33,319 bases of DNA from Haplomitrium mnioides (taxonomy: Eukaryota; Marchantiophyta; Haplomitriopsida; Calobryales), in the NCBI GenBank assembly GCA_049999725.1, contig JBNGIS010032519.1, positions 1 through 33,319 on the forward strand, read 5' to 3'. The notes below the pieces were generated by a model that saw only the letters and a list, made by a program, of their open reading frames with translations, ran no database searches and was not told where the DNA came from. Shown one piece after another: positions 1-9,514 of the stretch. The stretch's first letter is position 1. Each line of letters starts with the position of its first letter. A program made the translations under genes and the position numbers.

Positions 1-576
1 TAGATTAGGAGACAGTCAGATCAGTTGAGCAGACCCTGGGAACACACTTGAAGGGGGAGTCCAATCCCTTGACACAAGTCTGGTATCCTGGGGGTGAATG
101 CTCTCTGTTCCTGATCCTATTTGCCTAGTTAGGAGTTAGTTAGGAATTAGTGCAGCTTAGCAGCTTAGGATAGTTAGGATTAGTTGTATCAGACCTGTGA
201 CCACCCTGAGAGGGGGAGTCCAGGGCTGTTGTTGTGTTCAGCTGTGCAGGTCACCAGCACCATTCTGCCCAAGCACAAATAAGGTGGCAGGGCCTAAGTC
301 ATTGGGTCCTAAGAATAAAGAGGAAGAATCACACACAAGAGCTGGGTGTAATGAATGTGGACCTGTATGATGGCTGTGAATGTCTGACTTGAGTGTGTAG
401 AGAAGAAGAGTGAGAGAAGCACAACAGGCCTGTAAGGAGAAGGCGAGTCCTTAAGGCCTGAAAGTGGTAACTGGCGAGGGGCCATCTCAGAAAAGAACCC
501 CAAAGCTCGCAAACGTGTCCTCCCCTGCATCTAAAAAGGACCTGAAAAGGTTAAGGCAGGAAACAGGGGAGCGACA
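1..576 (+). repeat. LTR-like direct repeat, copy A (truncated at window start)
   Basis: This copy aligns collinearly but at low identity with 1541-2142. It ends in gcgaca where copy B ends in gtgaca. It holds two gggggagtcc motifs (near 53 and 212), each followed by a short conserved context, and copy B has the same two, so the LTR-like unit itself seems to contain an old internal duplication. The short open frame at 464-733 is not recognisable and shows no domain. Confidence 0.5.
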
Positions 577-1540
577 ACTCTATTCTGAGGGGTTCTTCGG
601 GCTTGGGTTCCAAGGGAATCTTTGGAATCTTAACCCGCGAGATTCCTTAGACTCAACCCCGTGTGGCCGTTGTACTTGGAAGCAAACTGCTAATAGACAA
701 AACAGGTGTCGCCATGTGCAGGTCCGAGCCTAACAAGAATAATGACCTTTCTAATGGGAAGGATTCACGGGGGCGGAAGCTTAGGAGGTATACATCGTAA
801 GGCTTTGAATTCGATGGGGTTGGTGTGCAAGCAAGCAAGAGATCCACAAGCGATCTCGAGACTAGGAAAATGCAACGAGGTAAAGCAAAATGGGATTCCT
901 GTGAGAATCGACGTGAGGCGGGTGTACTTGCACAGGGGGCTAGCAAGGGTGGAGGTGGACTGGAGGGATGCCGAGAATCAATGGGTGAGGAGCTCTAGAG
1001 GCTCAGGCGATCCAGGTGAACTCATCCCTGCATGTGGACTTGTGGTGGAGGTGGATTAATACGAGAGATTTGAAGGGGATCTGTTTTGTTGAGAATTTGG
1101 GGAAGACTACCAAGTGGGATCTTGGGGTCATCTCTGCAATTCTTGTACGGGAGCATCAACCTAGAGTGCTCAAAGTGTGCTCTGGTGTTATCTTTCAAGT
1201 GGAGCTAAGAAGAGGGTGGTTGCGTTAGTGTCTGTGCACTGCGGAGAAGACCTGCTCGAGGCTCAAAGGGGGGTGAGCTACCAACAATCAAGAGGACTAT
1301 CTTCTAGAGATGGAAGTGAAAGAAATCCTCTTCCAAGCTTGAGGAAGTAAATCCAAGGCTTCTCGCGAAGGAAGTTGAAAAACTATGTGAAAGAAGGGTG
1401 TGTGTGGGGGGATTGAAAGGAGGATTAATGTGGTGAGTTGAGGAGGAGTTTGCGGAGGAAGATCAGTCCCAATGGTCCTGTGAGGTCTTTGATGTTGGTA
1501 AAGTGCAATGAGGGAGTATGATTGTAAATGTGTATGAATA
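577..1540 (+). other. Interior of the left retroelement remnant, no recognised domain
   Basis: Purine- and G-rich sequence between the two LTR-like repeats. Short open frames at 706-1059 and 1016-1228 (+) have no motif I recognise. Frames around 712 read as basic, glycine-rich peptide but are interrupted within about 30 codons. No tRNA-complementary primer site is evident immediately after position 576 and no clean polypurine tract lies directly before 1541. It may be a degraded gag/leader or captured DNA; I cannot decide. Confidence 0.3.
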
Positions 1541-2142
1541 TGTTAGTTAGATTTGAATTCTGTTATATGATATAAGAAGCTATTAGGACTAGGCTCAGAC
1601 ATATTACATTTGTTCAGACCCAAGGACATCCCTATGTAGGGGGAGTTAAGTCCCTTGACATAGCACTTTGATTTGGGTCCTTGCATTCTGTTCCAATACT
1701 CTGTTTTATTGTGTAAGAATGATTCAAGACTAGAAGTAGGCAGGAATTCCATTTGTTGAAACCTTGGGATAACCATGAGAGGGGGAGTCTAGTCTCTTGC
1801 CATTGATCCATGACACAGGGGTTATTCCACTCTGCTCCTGAAGTGTATACAAGGTGGCTGGGTCCAGATTTAGGACCCCTGAATTACATTGAATCTTTCC
1901 ATAGAGCTACGTGGGTTTGTGTGTATGCATGTTCTGGCATTGGGGGTGAATGAGCAGTTAGGCTGACGTGTGAATGTTGAGGTGAGGAAAGGGCTAGTAT
2001 GGTGAAAAGAGATCCCTTAAAGCCTCAAAGTGATAATTGGATAGGGGCCATCTTACAAAAGAACCTTAATCTCTTGTTTTTGTCCTCCCCTGCCTTCCAC
2101 GTGGCACTTGTGAGGGTTAAAGCCTGAAGGAGGGGAGTGACA
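1541..2142 (+). repeat. LTR-like direct repeat, copy B
   Basis: About 602 bp, TGTTAG...GTGACA. It shares collinear blocks with copy A (1-576), including both gggggagt motifs (near 1638 and 1779) and a 3' block around 2030-2140. The adjacent sequence from 2143 is 34-bp minisatellite, so this is the outer end of the element and the element lies in or beside the array. The first five minisatellite bases (aagac) would be its target duplication; the partner copy lies outside the window. Confidence 0.5.
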
Positions 2143-2924
2143 AAGACAATATACTTTATTCTTCATTGTGCCTTAGAAGATGATACATTTCATTCTTCAC
2201 TCAGCCTTGGAGGACGATACATTTAATTCTTCACTTTGCCCTTAAAAACAACACAATTTGTTCTTTCGTAAGCCTTGGAAGACGATGCAATCCATTCTTC
2301 ACTCAGCCTAGAAGACGATGCAGTTCATTCCTCACTCAACCTTACCGAAAGGTACATTTCAACTTCGTCTCAGCCTTGGAATACAATACAATTCAATCTT
2401 CACTCAGCTTTAAAAGATGATCCAATTCATTCTTTACTCAGCTTTGGAAAACAATACAATTCATTCTTCACTAAGGCTTGGGAGATGATACAAATCAATC
2501 TTCACTCACCCTTAGAAGATGATACAATTCATGCTTCACTCACTGGTGGAAGACGATACATTTCATTCTTCACTCAATTTTGGAAGACGATACAATTTAT
2601 TCTAAACTTAGCATTGCAAGACGAAATAATTCATTCTTCACTAAGCCTTGGAAGGCAATACAATTCATTCTTCACTAAGCTTTGGAGGATGATACATTTT
2701 AATCTCCACTCATTCTTGGAAGAGAAAATAGTTATGTCTTTAATTAGCCCTTGAAGATGATGCAATTTGTTGTAACCTTGGAGGAAGATACAATTTACCC
2801 TTCCCTTGAAGATGATGCAATTTGCTCGCCACTCACCTTGGAGGACGATAAAATTTATTCTTCACTCAATCTTGGAGAACAATACATTTTATTCTTCACT
2901 TAGCCTTGGAGGACAATACATTTC
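2143..2924 (+). repeat. 34-bp minisatellite array, left block
   Basis: About 23 degenerate monomers of the same 34-bp unit that fills 9779-19272. Typical halves of the unit are cattcttcactcagcc and ttggaagacgatacaa. Stop-free frames here (2275-2754, 2806-2997) come from the repeat and are not a gene. A distinctive variant near 2720, aaaatagttatgtctttaa, recurs near 12121 in the right block, tying the two blocks together. The block is cut at 2924 by the element beginning at 2925. Confidence 0.93.
2920..2924. repeat. Target site duplication (atttc), left copy
   Basis: The five bases atttc end the left minisatellite block and are repeated at 9779-9783, where the array resumes in correct monomer phase (…gacaatac + atttc, then atttc + aatcttc…). 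This is the expected footprint of an integrase-mediated LTR-retrotransposon insertion into the array. Confidence 0.8.
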
Positions 2925-3200
2925 TGTCGGCCAGGCTTTTTTAGTATTTTTCAAATTTTCGCGCTTTACTTGGCCTAGTACCGCAATTTGTGCCTAGGAT
3001 TGATCAACCTGGTGCCCAAAGGTGGAAAAGAGGATCAAGTCAGTGTAAGGATGCGTTTAGAGTCTGAAAAAAGCAGGTTGTGTTGGATCCATCGGAGGAC
3101 CAGCCCAGTCGACACGGAAGCATTCCGATCAATTGGAGGGTCTTTATGACATATGGAGCGAAGGGCGGTGCTATGAGGATCGTGGGAACGGTTCGATGGT
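2925..3200 (+). repeat. Probable 5' LTR start of the composite element
   Basis: The sequence begins TGTCGGCC directly after the target duplication. Blocks tcaaatttt (2951), ggcct (2972), gatt (2998) and gtgcccaaa (3012) recur in the same order near 9545, 9576, 9596 and 9616. Beyond about 3040 the match fades. The true LTR length and end are not determined, and the end given here is a guess based on the ~264-bp candidate at 9515-9778. The open frame 3080-3550 runs into the N gap and has no recognisable domain. Confidence 0.35.
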
Positions 3201-3269
3201 TGATCAGCAACTCCATTGCTATGGGAGTTCAGAAGGGTACTCTACTCACCCTGTCCGAGAAGAGGTTTT

Positions 3270-3437
3270 GTTTCATATATTATTATATATTATTTTATAT
3301 ATTCTATTATTATATATTATTATATAAAAAACTGTACTCCCCTTATTTGATAGTATGGGGATTAAAAAAGAGTACCTTATGGTCTACTGGAATTATTATA
3401 TTATATTATATTATATTTATTAGTATTATTTCTATTA
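3270..3437. repeat. AT-rich TATAT/ATT microsatellite tract
   Basis: Stacked tatattat and attatatt simple repeats run into the scaffold gap. This is the likely reason the assembly broke here. No coding or regulatory content is claimed. Confidence 0.75.
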
Positions 3438-3537
3438 NNNNNNNNNNNNNNNNNNNNNNNNNNNNNNNNNNNNNNNNNNNNNNNNNNNNNNNNNNNNNNN
3501 NNNNNNNNNNNNNNNNNNNNNNNNNNNNNNNNNNNNN
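3438..3537. other. Assembly gap (100 N)
   Basis: Exactly 100 N, the conventional placeholder for a gap of unknown size. Any distance or reading frame across it is meaningless. Confidence 0.98.
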
Positions 3538-3780
3538 CACCTTGACTTAATAATAATATTTATTTACTTTATTATTTTATTATTTCTAATATTTTATTTT
3601 ATTATTTCTTTTTTTTTCCCTCCCCTCTCCTTTTTCGGTTTTTTCTTCCTCTCTTTACTTTTTTCTTCTCTCTTCCCTCTCTTCTTTTTCTTTTCGTCCC
3701 TTTGCCTTCGCTTTCTTCTCTTCCCCTCTTCCTCTTTTCTTCCCCCTCTCCTCCCTTCCCTTCCCTTCTTCCTTATTCCT
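3538..3780. repeat. ATT-rich tract followed by long polypyrimidine tract
   Basis: Bases 3538-3606 are TTATT-type simple sequence. Bases 3606-3780 are almost pure C/T on the plus strand (ctcttcc and tttcttc variants), equal to a polypurine strand on the minus side. The minus-strand open frames at 3594-4117, rich in Lys, Arg and Glu or in Pro and Ser, are produced by this base skew and should not be taken as genes. Confidence 0.75.
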
Positions 3781-4013
3781 CCCTGGTCCACGGCTCCATG
3801 TTGCGAGTGAAGCATGCAAAGGCATGCAGACAACAAGAGCAAGGGGAGGCAGCGCGAGCATGAGAGCAGAGGTGCGTGAGCAAAGGAGAGACAAAGGAGA
3901 GAGAGAGGCGCGAGAGAAAGGTAGGGGAAGGCGATGCAGACGACAAGAGATGCGGTGCGGTGAGCCAAATCAATCGCAGGGCAGAGGTGAAACAAAGGGG
4001 AGGTGTTGGGGGT

Positions 4014-4032
4014 GGGGGGGGGGGGGGGGGGG
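4014..4032 (+). repeat. G19 homopolymer
   Basis: Nineteen consecutive G, preceded by gtgttgggggt, so a G-rich stretch of about 28 bases. Length is likely unreliable in sequencing. It could form a quadruplex on the plus strand. Confidence 0.85.
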
Positions 4033-6779
4033 AAACGATTAATCGATGCCGATGGATGAGGCAAAACAGGGGCCAACGAGGGAGGGCAGAAGAGAAATGA
4101 GCCCCAGCAAGGGCCAATTCATTTTTTGCAGGGGCTGATTTCGCAAGGGAGCAATTTCATGAGGGGGCATCCGCATAGAGCATGGGGCTCCAATTTCACC
4201 AGAGGGCTCCCATTCAATTTTGCGCAAGTAGGATCAATGAGAGCGCAAGGGGAGAATTCGCAAGAACATATATGGAGGGGGTTGAATTCGAGCAAGAGGA
4301 GGCCGCGAATTGAATGAGCAAGAGGATCTGATCAAAAAGAAGGGATTGGCCGAAGGAGGATGCTTCGCAGAAGAAGAGAAGGCTAGAGAGTGAGAATTCG
4401 CCACGGAGATAGAGCAATTTGGAGAGGAGATTCATTTTGGGGGAGAAGCGGACATGCAGCCAAGGAAGTATCACCTTTTAGATAGAAGAACACAAAATTT
4501 GTGTACACAATGTAGAGAGGTCTCTACCATGATTCAAGCTTGAAAATTCAAAAGAGCCCGTAGAATTCTTGGAGAGATTTTTTCTTTCTTCCTTCGATGC
4601 ATGATAAAGCAGGGTCGAGGCACAGCTCTATGTTTCATTCGTGAAGGTGGAAGCCTATTTGAAAATCTAGGCTGCAGGTCGATACAAGGATGGGCCGAGC
4701 AAGCAGTCGAGGAGTTCCTCTGTGCAGCTGACATTCAGGAATAGGGGTCGTTTCTGTGCATGATAGCGATTGTGCAGGGTGGCCAACACTCATTAGCACA
4801 GGATTTGAGCAGGCAACGGTGGAATAACTCCAATATCATCTTTTGGTCAGACCTTGAACATATTGAGGCTAAGTTTGGTGGGAGGACTACCTAGGAAAGG
4901 GTAATGAACCAAATTACATCTGCATTTCGTAAATAGAGGTGGATGTAGGAGTTTATTGTTCTTCTAGATGGAATCTACAGGTGTGTGTTTGAGCGACGAT
5001 TCAGGAATTCAAGGAGCTAGAGAAGGAAGAAATGGAATTTGCAAACTAGTAGGAGTTTCCCCTTAACTGAAGTTGAGCATAGGCACAGGCTGAAATTGCC
5101 CCATAAAGAAGGTCAATCTAGAATTACGCAGGAATTTTGTCGATGCAAAGTCCCCCAAATCAGCCAATGTTCTCTTTGAAGAATTGGCAGGCAAAGGTCA
5201 ACTAGGGAGGAACATCGAAGGGGGAAAAAATCAGGTATGCCTAGCCACTTCAATCTGATAAGATCAAGAATTACCCTATGATAAGGCTTGGTCTAGTAGA
5301 AGTAACCACCCGAGGGGAATTAGATCAAGCAATTTCCGTAGAGGAGGGAGGTTACGTAGAGGAGGGAGGTTGCCTTGTGCAAACTATAGAAGCAAGGGGA
5401 TCACCATCAGTCAGGTCTCTACAATTTCCCTATAGACGAGGTGGCTTAAGGCTGCCACTTAGTGATTTCGACCTCGGGAGAAATCAAAAGTGGGAAATGT
5501 TGACTTTTACAAAAATTGACCCTTTGGGTTTGGCTATAGGAGGCAATACCAATAGTCTAAGTGAAATGATGTTCAGTGGAGCTTTGTTGGCTAGATTGGC
5601 CTGAAAGAGTACATAGTGTCTGGAATAGGTGCTCGGAGAAGCAAGTGGATGGATAGAAAGGAGTTAATGTCGTGAGGGAGCTGACTTGAGTCAAGAAGGA
5701 AATCGAACGAGCAACAAGAGGAGGCACAAAGGCATTGTGCGCAAGAGGATCACAGTGCAGGAGAGGCAAACCAGGGGCGATGGGCAAGGCGTTGAGCAAG
5801 GCGAGCTGAGCGGGGTGAGGTGGGCAGAGCAGCGATGAATAGAACAAGGCAGATGAATTAGGAAGGTGTAAGAATTTGCAAAGGATAGAGAATGCGCCAA
5901 GGATCACGCGGAGAAAGGAGCTAGGCAAGGAGAAAGAACACAACTATTGTTCTTATTGCAAGGGAAAACAACAAAACACGACAAATGAAAGAAGTTAACT
6001 AAACTAAGTTAAGAGACAAATGAAATTACTAACTAAAAAAAGAATAAAAAGAACAAGACCTAGAGGGACAAAGCCAAGGGGACCTTAAATGAAAATTTGT
6101 CCTCTCAATTTAGTTGGGAAAAGTGGCGCACGCCACAACTTTGGGAGACTGTTGCTCTGACTGAACCTAAAGATATGGTTTACCTTAGCTTATGATGATG
6201 AAGATTTTGGCCAAGGGTACAGGACCTTCAAATTGGGCCTATAATGTCAGTCAACCCTTACCAACATTAGAATTAAAGTTAAATTACAAGATGGATGCCA
6301 AGGCAAATGCAACACGCCATTAAATGAGGTTAGCTTCCTCTCTCCTAGGGGTATACCTTGTGACGGGCCTCATTGTTTAAGCATTATTTTTATTGTTTTC
6401 TTTTTCCCATTGGGTTGGAGCAAACGGAGTCACAGAGGAAGGCTGTAGATGTATCGGGGAAGAGCAAACGTGGGGTTGTGCATGGATTTTTGGCCAGGGA
6501 GGTGACTTCCAATGGAAGAGCAGTGGGATCTAGTTGGGAAATAGACTCTCTCATCATTTCTCTTTTGCACCTTCTTTAACTTCTTCAATGGTTGCACGTT
6601 GTCATGTTGTGGGTCGACTACTGCTTGAACCCACCGAGTATCTATCAATGAAAGAGGAGTATGTAAGTGAAATTTATGAAGTAGATATTGATCTTGTGAG
6701 GAACTAGACCTGCCAAGGAGATGTGGGAGGATTAGATGGTTATTAGAGGAAAAATGGGCTTTTTGGGTTTTCAATAAAA
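4033..6779. other. Interior of composite element, no recognisable gene
   Basis: About 2.7 kb without a supportable gene. Frames are broken every 30-110 codons. The longest plus-strand frame, 5278-5604 (108 aa), has no recognised motif and contains a duplicated VEEGG peptide encoded by a 17-bp direct repeat (5337-5371). Around 4850-5260 interrupted frames read as charged peptide and could be a decayed capsid-type protein, but I see no diagnostic residues. At 5600-5900 the sequence is purine-rich on the plus strand. Bases 5937-5955 hold a small AGAACA/TGTTCT inverted repeat. Nothing here identifies a lineage. Confidence 0.4.
5337..5371 (+). repeat. Short tandem duplication, 17 bp with 1-bp spacer
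   Basis: Two exact copies of cgtagaggagggaggtt at 5337-5353 and 5355-5371. The 18-bp period equals six codons. Confidence 0.85.
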
Positions 6780-7225
6780 TCAATACAGAGTAAACTGCGT
6801 TCTTATTAGGTAAGGATTAGAGCTAAAATTTCATAGTCATATTATTTATGTTAGATGTAGTTAGTAGCAATTTACAAAAGTGAAAAATTTATTGTAAACC
6901 AAGAGTTATAATTGGTCAAAGGTCAAGTAAGACTCGACTGAAAAGTCAAAACAGAGAGTATATGGATAAAATAAAATGGAAATATTATTTTATAAGTAGA
7001 AATTTTTATTTATAAGCTTTCCAAAAAGATATAGTACAAGCAATTTGGACTAGTATCAAGGATTTTAGAGGGATTCTTCTAGAAGCACTAAAAAGGAGAA
7101 AAGTCAAGAAAAGCTACTTTAATCTTTGACTTACTCTTTGAGGGAATCTCGAAATATGAAAGTAACTTTTGTATTATGTACAAATAAAAGGGAATCAGCT
7201 TACCAGGTCAGATGCTTGGTCAAGG

Positions 7226-7581
7226 AAAGCTCCAAATGAGAAGCTTCTTCTTGAAAAAGTAAGAAAAAGTTAAAGTTACTTTAGAACTGTTGTAAGACAA
7301 AGGCCATTAGCTCATGAATCCAAGGTGAGGAATGGTGCAACAATCAATCTTATGAATCTTCACTCTTCTTCTCCTTCTCTTCTCTCTTGTAATAATAATA
7401 ATCAATCATCTCTTTACAAAGTACAAAGGATTAAGTATATGTTAATCATATAGGATTAGCACTAATCCTAATACTAATCCTAATACTCTAATCATAGGTT
7501 TAAGACTAATCATCTATTAGTCTTATCATCTTTACATGCATTACAACAAGAACTACTTTTGAGAAAAGCTCCAAATGAGAA
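7226..7581 (+). repeat. Pair of 17-bp direct repeats about 340 bp apart
   Basis: aaagctccaaatgagaa occurs exactly at 7226-7242 and 7565-7581. Similar downstream context (runs of a/g, then aaag-tactttag) suggests an old segmental duplication within the LTR-like region. A weaker third relative lies near 7085-7125. Confidence 0.7.
7461..7484 (+). repeat. 12-bp tandem duplication
   Basis: Two exact copies of actaatcctaat, with degenerate relatives (ctaatcat, actaatcatc) continuing to about 7530. It is not a plant telomere repeat. Confidence 0.8.
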
Positions 7582-7714
7582 TTTTCTTCAGAAAAAGGCA
7601 AAGATACTTTAGTAGATATTCTAGGATATACTTTTGAATTTAAAATTCAAAGGCTAGCTTTTACCTAGGGGAAAAGCATCTCTAGGTTTTACAAGTAGTA
7701 ATTACTTAGACTAG

Positions 7715-7722
7715 TATATAAG
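7715..7722 (+). promoter_or_regulatory. Candidate TATA box
   Basis: tatataag is followed by a purine-rich stretch, about 200 bp before the gypsy RT fragment at 7923. It is placed as the core promoter of a possible LTR, by inference only. Confidence 0.35.
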
Positions 7723-7922
7723 GAGGGAGAAGAGAGAGCAAAGAGGACCTAGTTTTCATTTTGAGCTTGAAGAGGCTTGAGCTTAGACTTCATTAAAGGA
7801 GTTCATTCTTGGAGAACTATTGGGAAAGCGCTTGGAGGAGCTCTTGGAAGAGCTACTAAGAATACTTATTGGAGGAGGACAATTACTTAAGGAGGGATTT
7901 CCAATAAAGCGAGGAGTTTTGA

Positions 7923-8201
7923 ATGTCAAGTGAAGACGTGACGAGAAAGTGGCTACAAATTTCTGAAATTGTGAGAAGAATAGACAATATACCGCCACCA
8001 CGTAACAACAATGAGTTGAAACATTTTATCAAATTGATAAACTACTACTTATTCTTGCTAAACGACTTTGCCTCTTTGGCTGCACCATTGTATCAATGCT
8101 TGTACTCTTCAACGGAGTGGGTATGGACCGTGGAGCATGAATGATCATTCTGTCGCATCAAGGAGAGAGTTCTAAACAGCTTCAATGGGTGACTAAGGAA
8201 T
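7923..8201 (+). pseudogene. Ty3/gypsy reverse transcriptase C-terminal fragment
   Basis: The open frame 7923-8144 (73 codons) carries the block that follows the RT palm in Ty3/gypsy pol: a region like IPPPRNNNELKHFIKLINYY, then FASLAAPLY and, after a short gap, EWVWTVEHE. Family elements show P-P-x-N-x-x-E-L-x-x-F-L-G-L-x-N-Y-Y, F-A-x-x-A-x-P-L and W-x-W in the same order and spacing. The frame is stopped by TGA at 8142, and the expected continuation SFCRIKERVLNS follows in phase to about 8190. The upstream RT motifs, including the catalytic YxDD box, are absent. The ATG is incidental. This is a dead fragment, and its presence argues that Ty3/gypsy material forms part of the composite element. 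Confidence 0.8.
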
Positions 8202-8372
8202 GACCATCGTAGTACGAGTATTTATAGTGGCTAAGATCCATTTGCGTCAACGGTTGGTTGAGCGATTTGGAGTGGAAAGAATAGGGCAAATTTTGGCAGA
8301 TTCTAACCCATTTGTGTTTCCTATTCTAGTTCAAGCAATTTGCGAGGTCTATATTTTTGTATTATAGTAGGT
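8145..8372. other. Non-coding spacer between retroelement fragments
   Basis: After the last similarity to RT (about 8190), no RNase H or integrase sequence follows. Frames are stop-ridden. This is the junction where pol sequence gives way to a possible gag fragment, which implies a deletion or a nested-element boundary. Confidence 0.45.
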
Positions 8373-8561
8373 GTGGTGGAACAACAAACTCAAGTGAAGG
8401 AACATTATCAATTCATAAAACTGGGAACGATTCCAATCTTCTATGGCAAAGCGAATGAGATCGCAACAGATTATTTGTGAGATTTCAAACGTGTTGGTGA
8501 TTGCAAAAGAATCAATTCCAACAGTTTCTATGCAGCCAATGTGTTGATGTGTATTTACTAG
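8373..8561 (+). pseudogene. Possible Ty3/gypsy gag fragment
   Basis: One frame of 62 codons, broken by TGA at 8478-8480 and ending at TAG 8559-8561, reads through TIPIFYGKANEIATDYL and then DFKRVGD and SFYAANVL. The pattern I-P-x-F-x-G-x-x-x-x-x-x-x-x-[FL] with a following F-x-R-V resembles the start of the capsid domain of many plant gypsy gag proteins. No zinc knuckle follows, and downstream frames break at once. It lies after the RT fragment on the same strand, the reverse of normal gag-pol order. The call rests on a short motif only. Confidence 0.35.
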
Positions 8562-9421
8562 CTATAGCCAGATACCTTGTGTATTCCAAGAGAAGAAAAC
8601 GCGTACTACGACAACGTACAATTTTCAGCCCACATTTTTGCTTGGGAAGGTAATTAGAGAGGATCCCCCTTTTGGAGCCAGGGAGGGTAAGCTCAAGAGC
8701 GTATGAGTGAAGGAATTGTTGGGGCAATCTAGGCCAAGAATTTATTTCTAGTGACGTTTCGTAGGCTCTGAAGAGTCCTGGTGAGGTATGCTCCTAGGGG
8801 AAGAGTAAAGAGACGAATTTCAGTAACAAAGTGGAATGGGTAACCGGTGTTCAAGAGGAGCATCTCCTTGGTGAGGGAGCAAAGCATACACTTTCTGTGA
8901 GGTAGAAGTCAAACTCTTTTGACTGAATAGGTGTGAGGAAATTGAGGTGGTATTGGAAGAGGGGGCAGCTAGCAATCGAGGGCAACCGACAGAATGTGGA
9001 GATTGTGAGTGGTGGAGGAGCCAACAAATCCGAAGACCAGCGATTTTTTTCAGCAAAGGAGTAGCTCGTGGGGGGAGCAAGGAAGACTAGAGTGATTGAG
9101 GGAGGACCTCCAGCCACCAGCAAGCCAAGGTCAGCACCGACCGGAAGAAGGGACATTTTGATCACGTAAAATTCCTGATTTCGGGAATTGGTAACACCGC
9201 ACCAGGATTTCTTTCGGTTTGGCTGTCTTTGGGTGTGACATTTTGGCATGTACATATTCTGAATTCTGTACATACATTTAGGAAGAGCTTGGGAAAACAT
9301 CCAGAACTTTGCTGAAGAAAACCTATTATCGTTTATTAGCATAGTTCCAAATTCTGTTTTTTTTCGGTAATTCAATTTCAACATAGGAGGAATTCGGAGT
9401 GGGGATTAGGGACAGGTTTCA
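8562..9421. other. Degenerate retroelement tail, no recognised gene
   Basis: About 0.86 kb. The minus-strand frame 8851-9384 (177 aa) is the longest, but it lacks any recognised motif, has a composition typical of a shadow frame and sits opposite purine-rich plus-strand DNA, so I do not call it a gene. Plus-strand frames are interrupted repeatedly. A small inverted arrangement, tgtaca-N12-tgtaca, lies near 9249-9272. Confidence 0.4.
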
Positions 9422-9460
9422 GTTCCTGGAACTCTGTAATTACAGAGCTGGACCTGGTCC
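9422..9460. repeat. Cluster of three short palindromes
   Basis: Three palindromes lie within 39 bases: gttcc-t-ggaac (9422-9432), the perfect 16-bp ctctgtaattacagag (9432-9447) and ggacc-t-ggtcc (9450-9460). They sit immediately before the purine tract at 9466. They could fold as consecutive hairpins in an RNA or single-stranded intermediate. Confidence 0.8.
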
Positions 9461-9465
9461 CAAGT

Positions 9466-9476
9466 AGGGGGGAGAA
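9466..9476 (+). promoter_or_regulatory. Candidate polypurine tract
   Basis: aggggggagaa is followed by TTGTACC. In LTR elements such a tract primes plus-strand DNA synthesis directly upstream of the 3' LTR. If used here, the LTR would start TGTACC at 9479; the alternative start, better matched to the 5' end at 2925, is TGTTGAG at 9515. The discrepancy is unresolved. Confidence 0.45.
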
Positions 9477-9514
9477 TTGTACCTGTACACCAAAGTCTAG
9501 CCACCTCCACTAGG

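Larger units (their letters stand above)
1..2142 (+). mobile_element. Decayed LTR-type retroelement remnant, left end outside window
   Basis: Two diverged direct repeats of about 0.6 kb (1-576 and 1541-2142) flank about 0.96 kb of unrelated sequence, the layout of an LTR element with a heavily shortened interior (LARD/TRIM-like). The repeats share collinear blocks, including a gggggagtc tract, a tcccttgaca tract, an aggtggc-ggg tract and a final block running from gataa/ggtaa-ctgg through ggggccatct to gggag-gaca. The right copy reads TGTTAG at its start and GTGACA at its end, the expected TG...CA form, and the 34-bp minisatellite begins at the next base. No protease, RT or integrase motif was found in the interior. 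Lineage is undetermined. Orientation is assumed from the purine-rich gggggagt motifs and is weak. Confidence 0.55.
6780..7922 (+). other. AT-rich LTR-like or promoter-like segment
   Basis: Non-coding and AT-rich. It contains an exact 17-bp direct repeat (aaagctccaaatgagaa at 7226-7242 and 7565-7581), an exact 12-bp tandem duplication (7461-7484), and a good TATA box at 7715-7722 followed by a purine-rich leader-like stretch. This combination just upstream of a Ty3/gypsy fragment resembles an LTR with its U3/R boundary. I could not find a matching second copy in the window, so the call stays tentative. Confidence 0.35.

Noticed and set aside
3594-4117. Minus-strand frames of 79-160 codons
   Set aside because: Produced by the polypyrimidine tract; low-complexity Lys/Arg/Glu or Pro/Ser composition and no domain.
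5278-5604. 108-codon frame as a small gene
   Set aside because: No recognised domain, lies inside a retroelement and contains a slippage-type duplication; kept only as a note in the interior description.
7461-7530. Interstitial telomere repeat
   Set aside because: The units are actaatcctaat-like and do not match TTTAGGG or TTAGGG.
8851-9384. 177-codon minus-strand frame
   Set aside because: No recognised motif, opposite decayed retroelement DNA, composition typical of a shadow frame.
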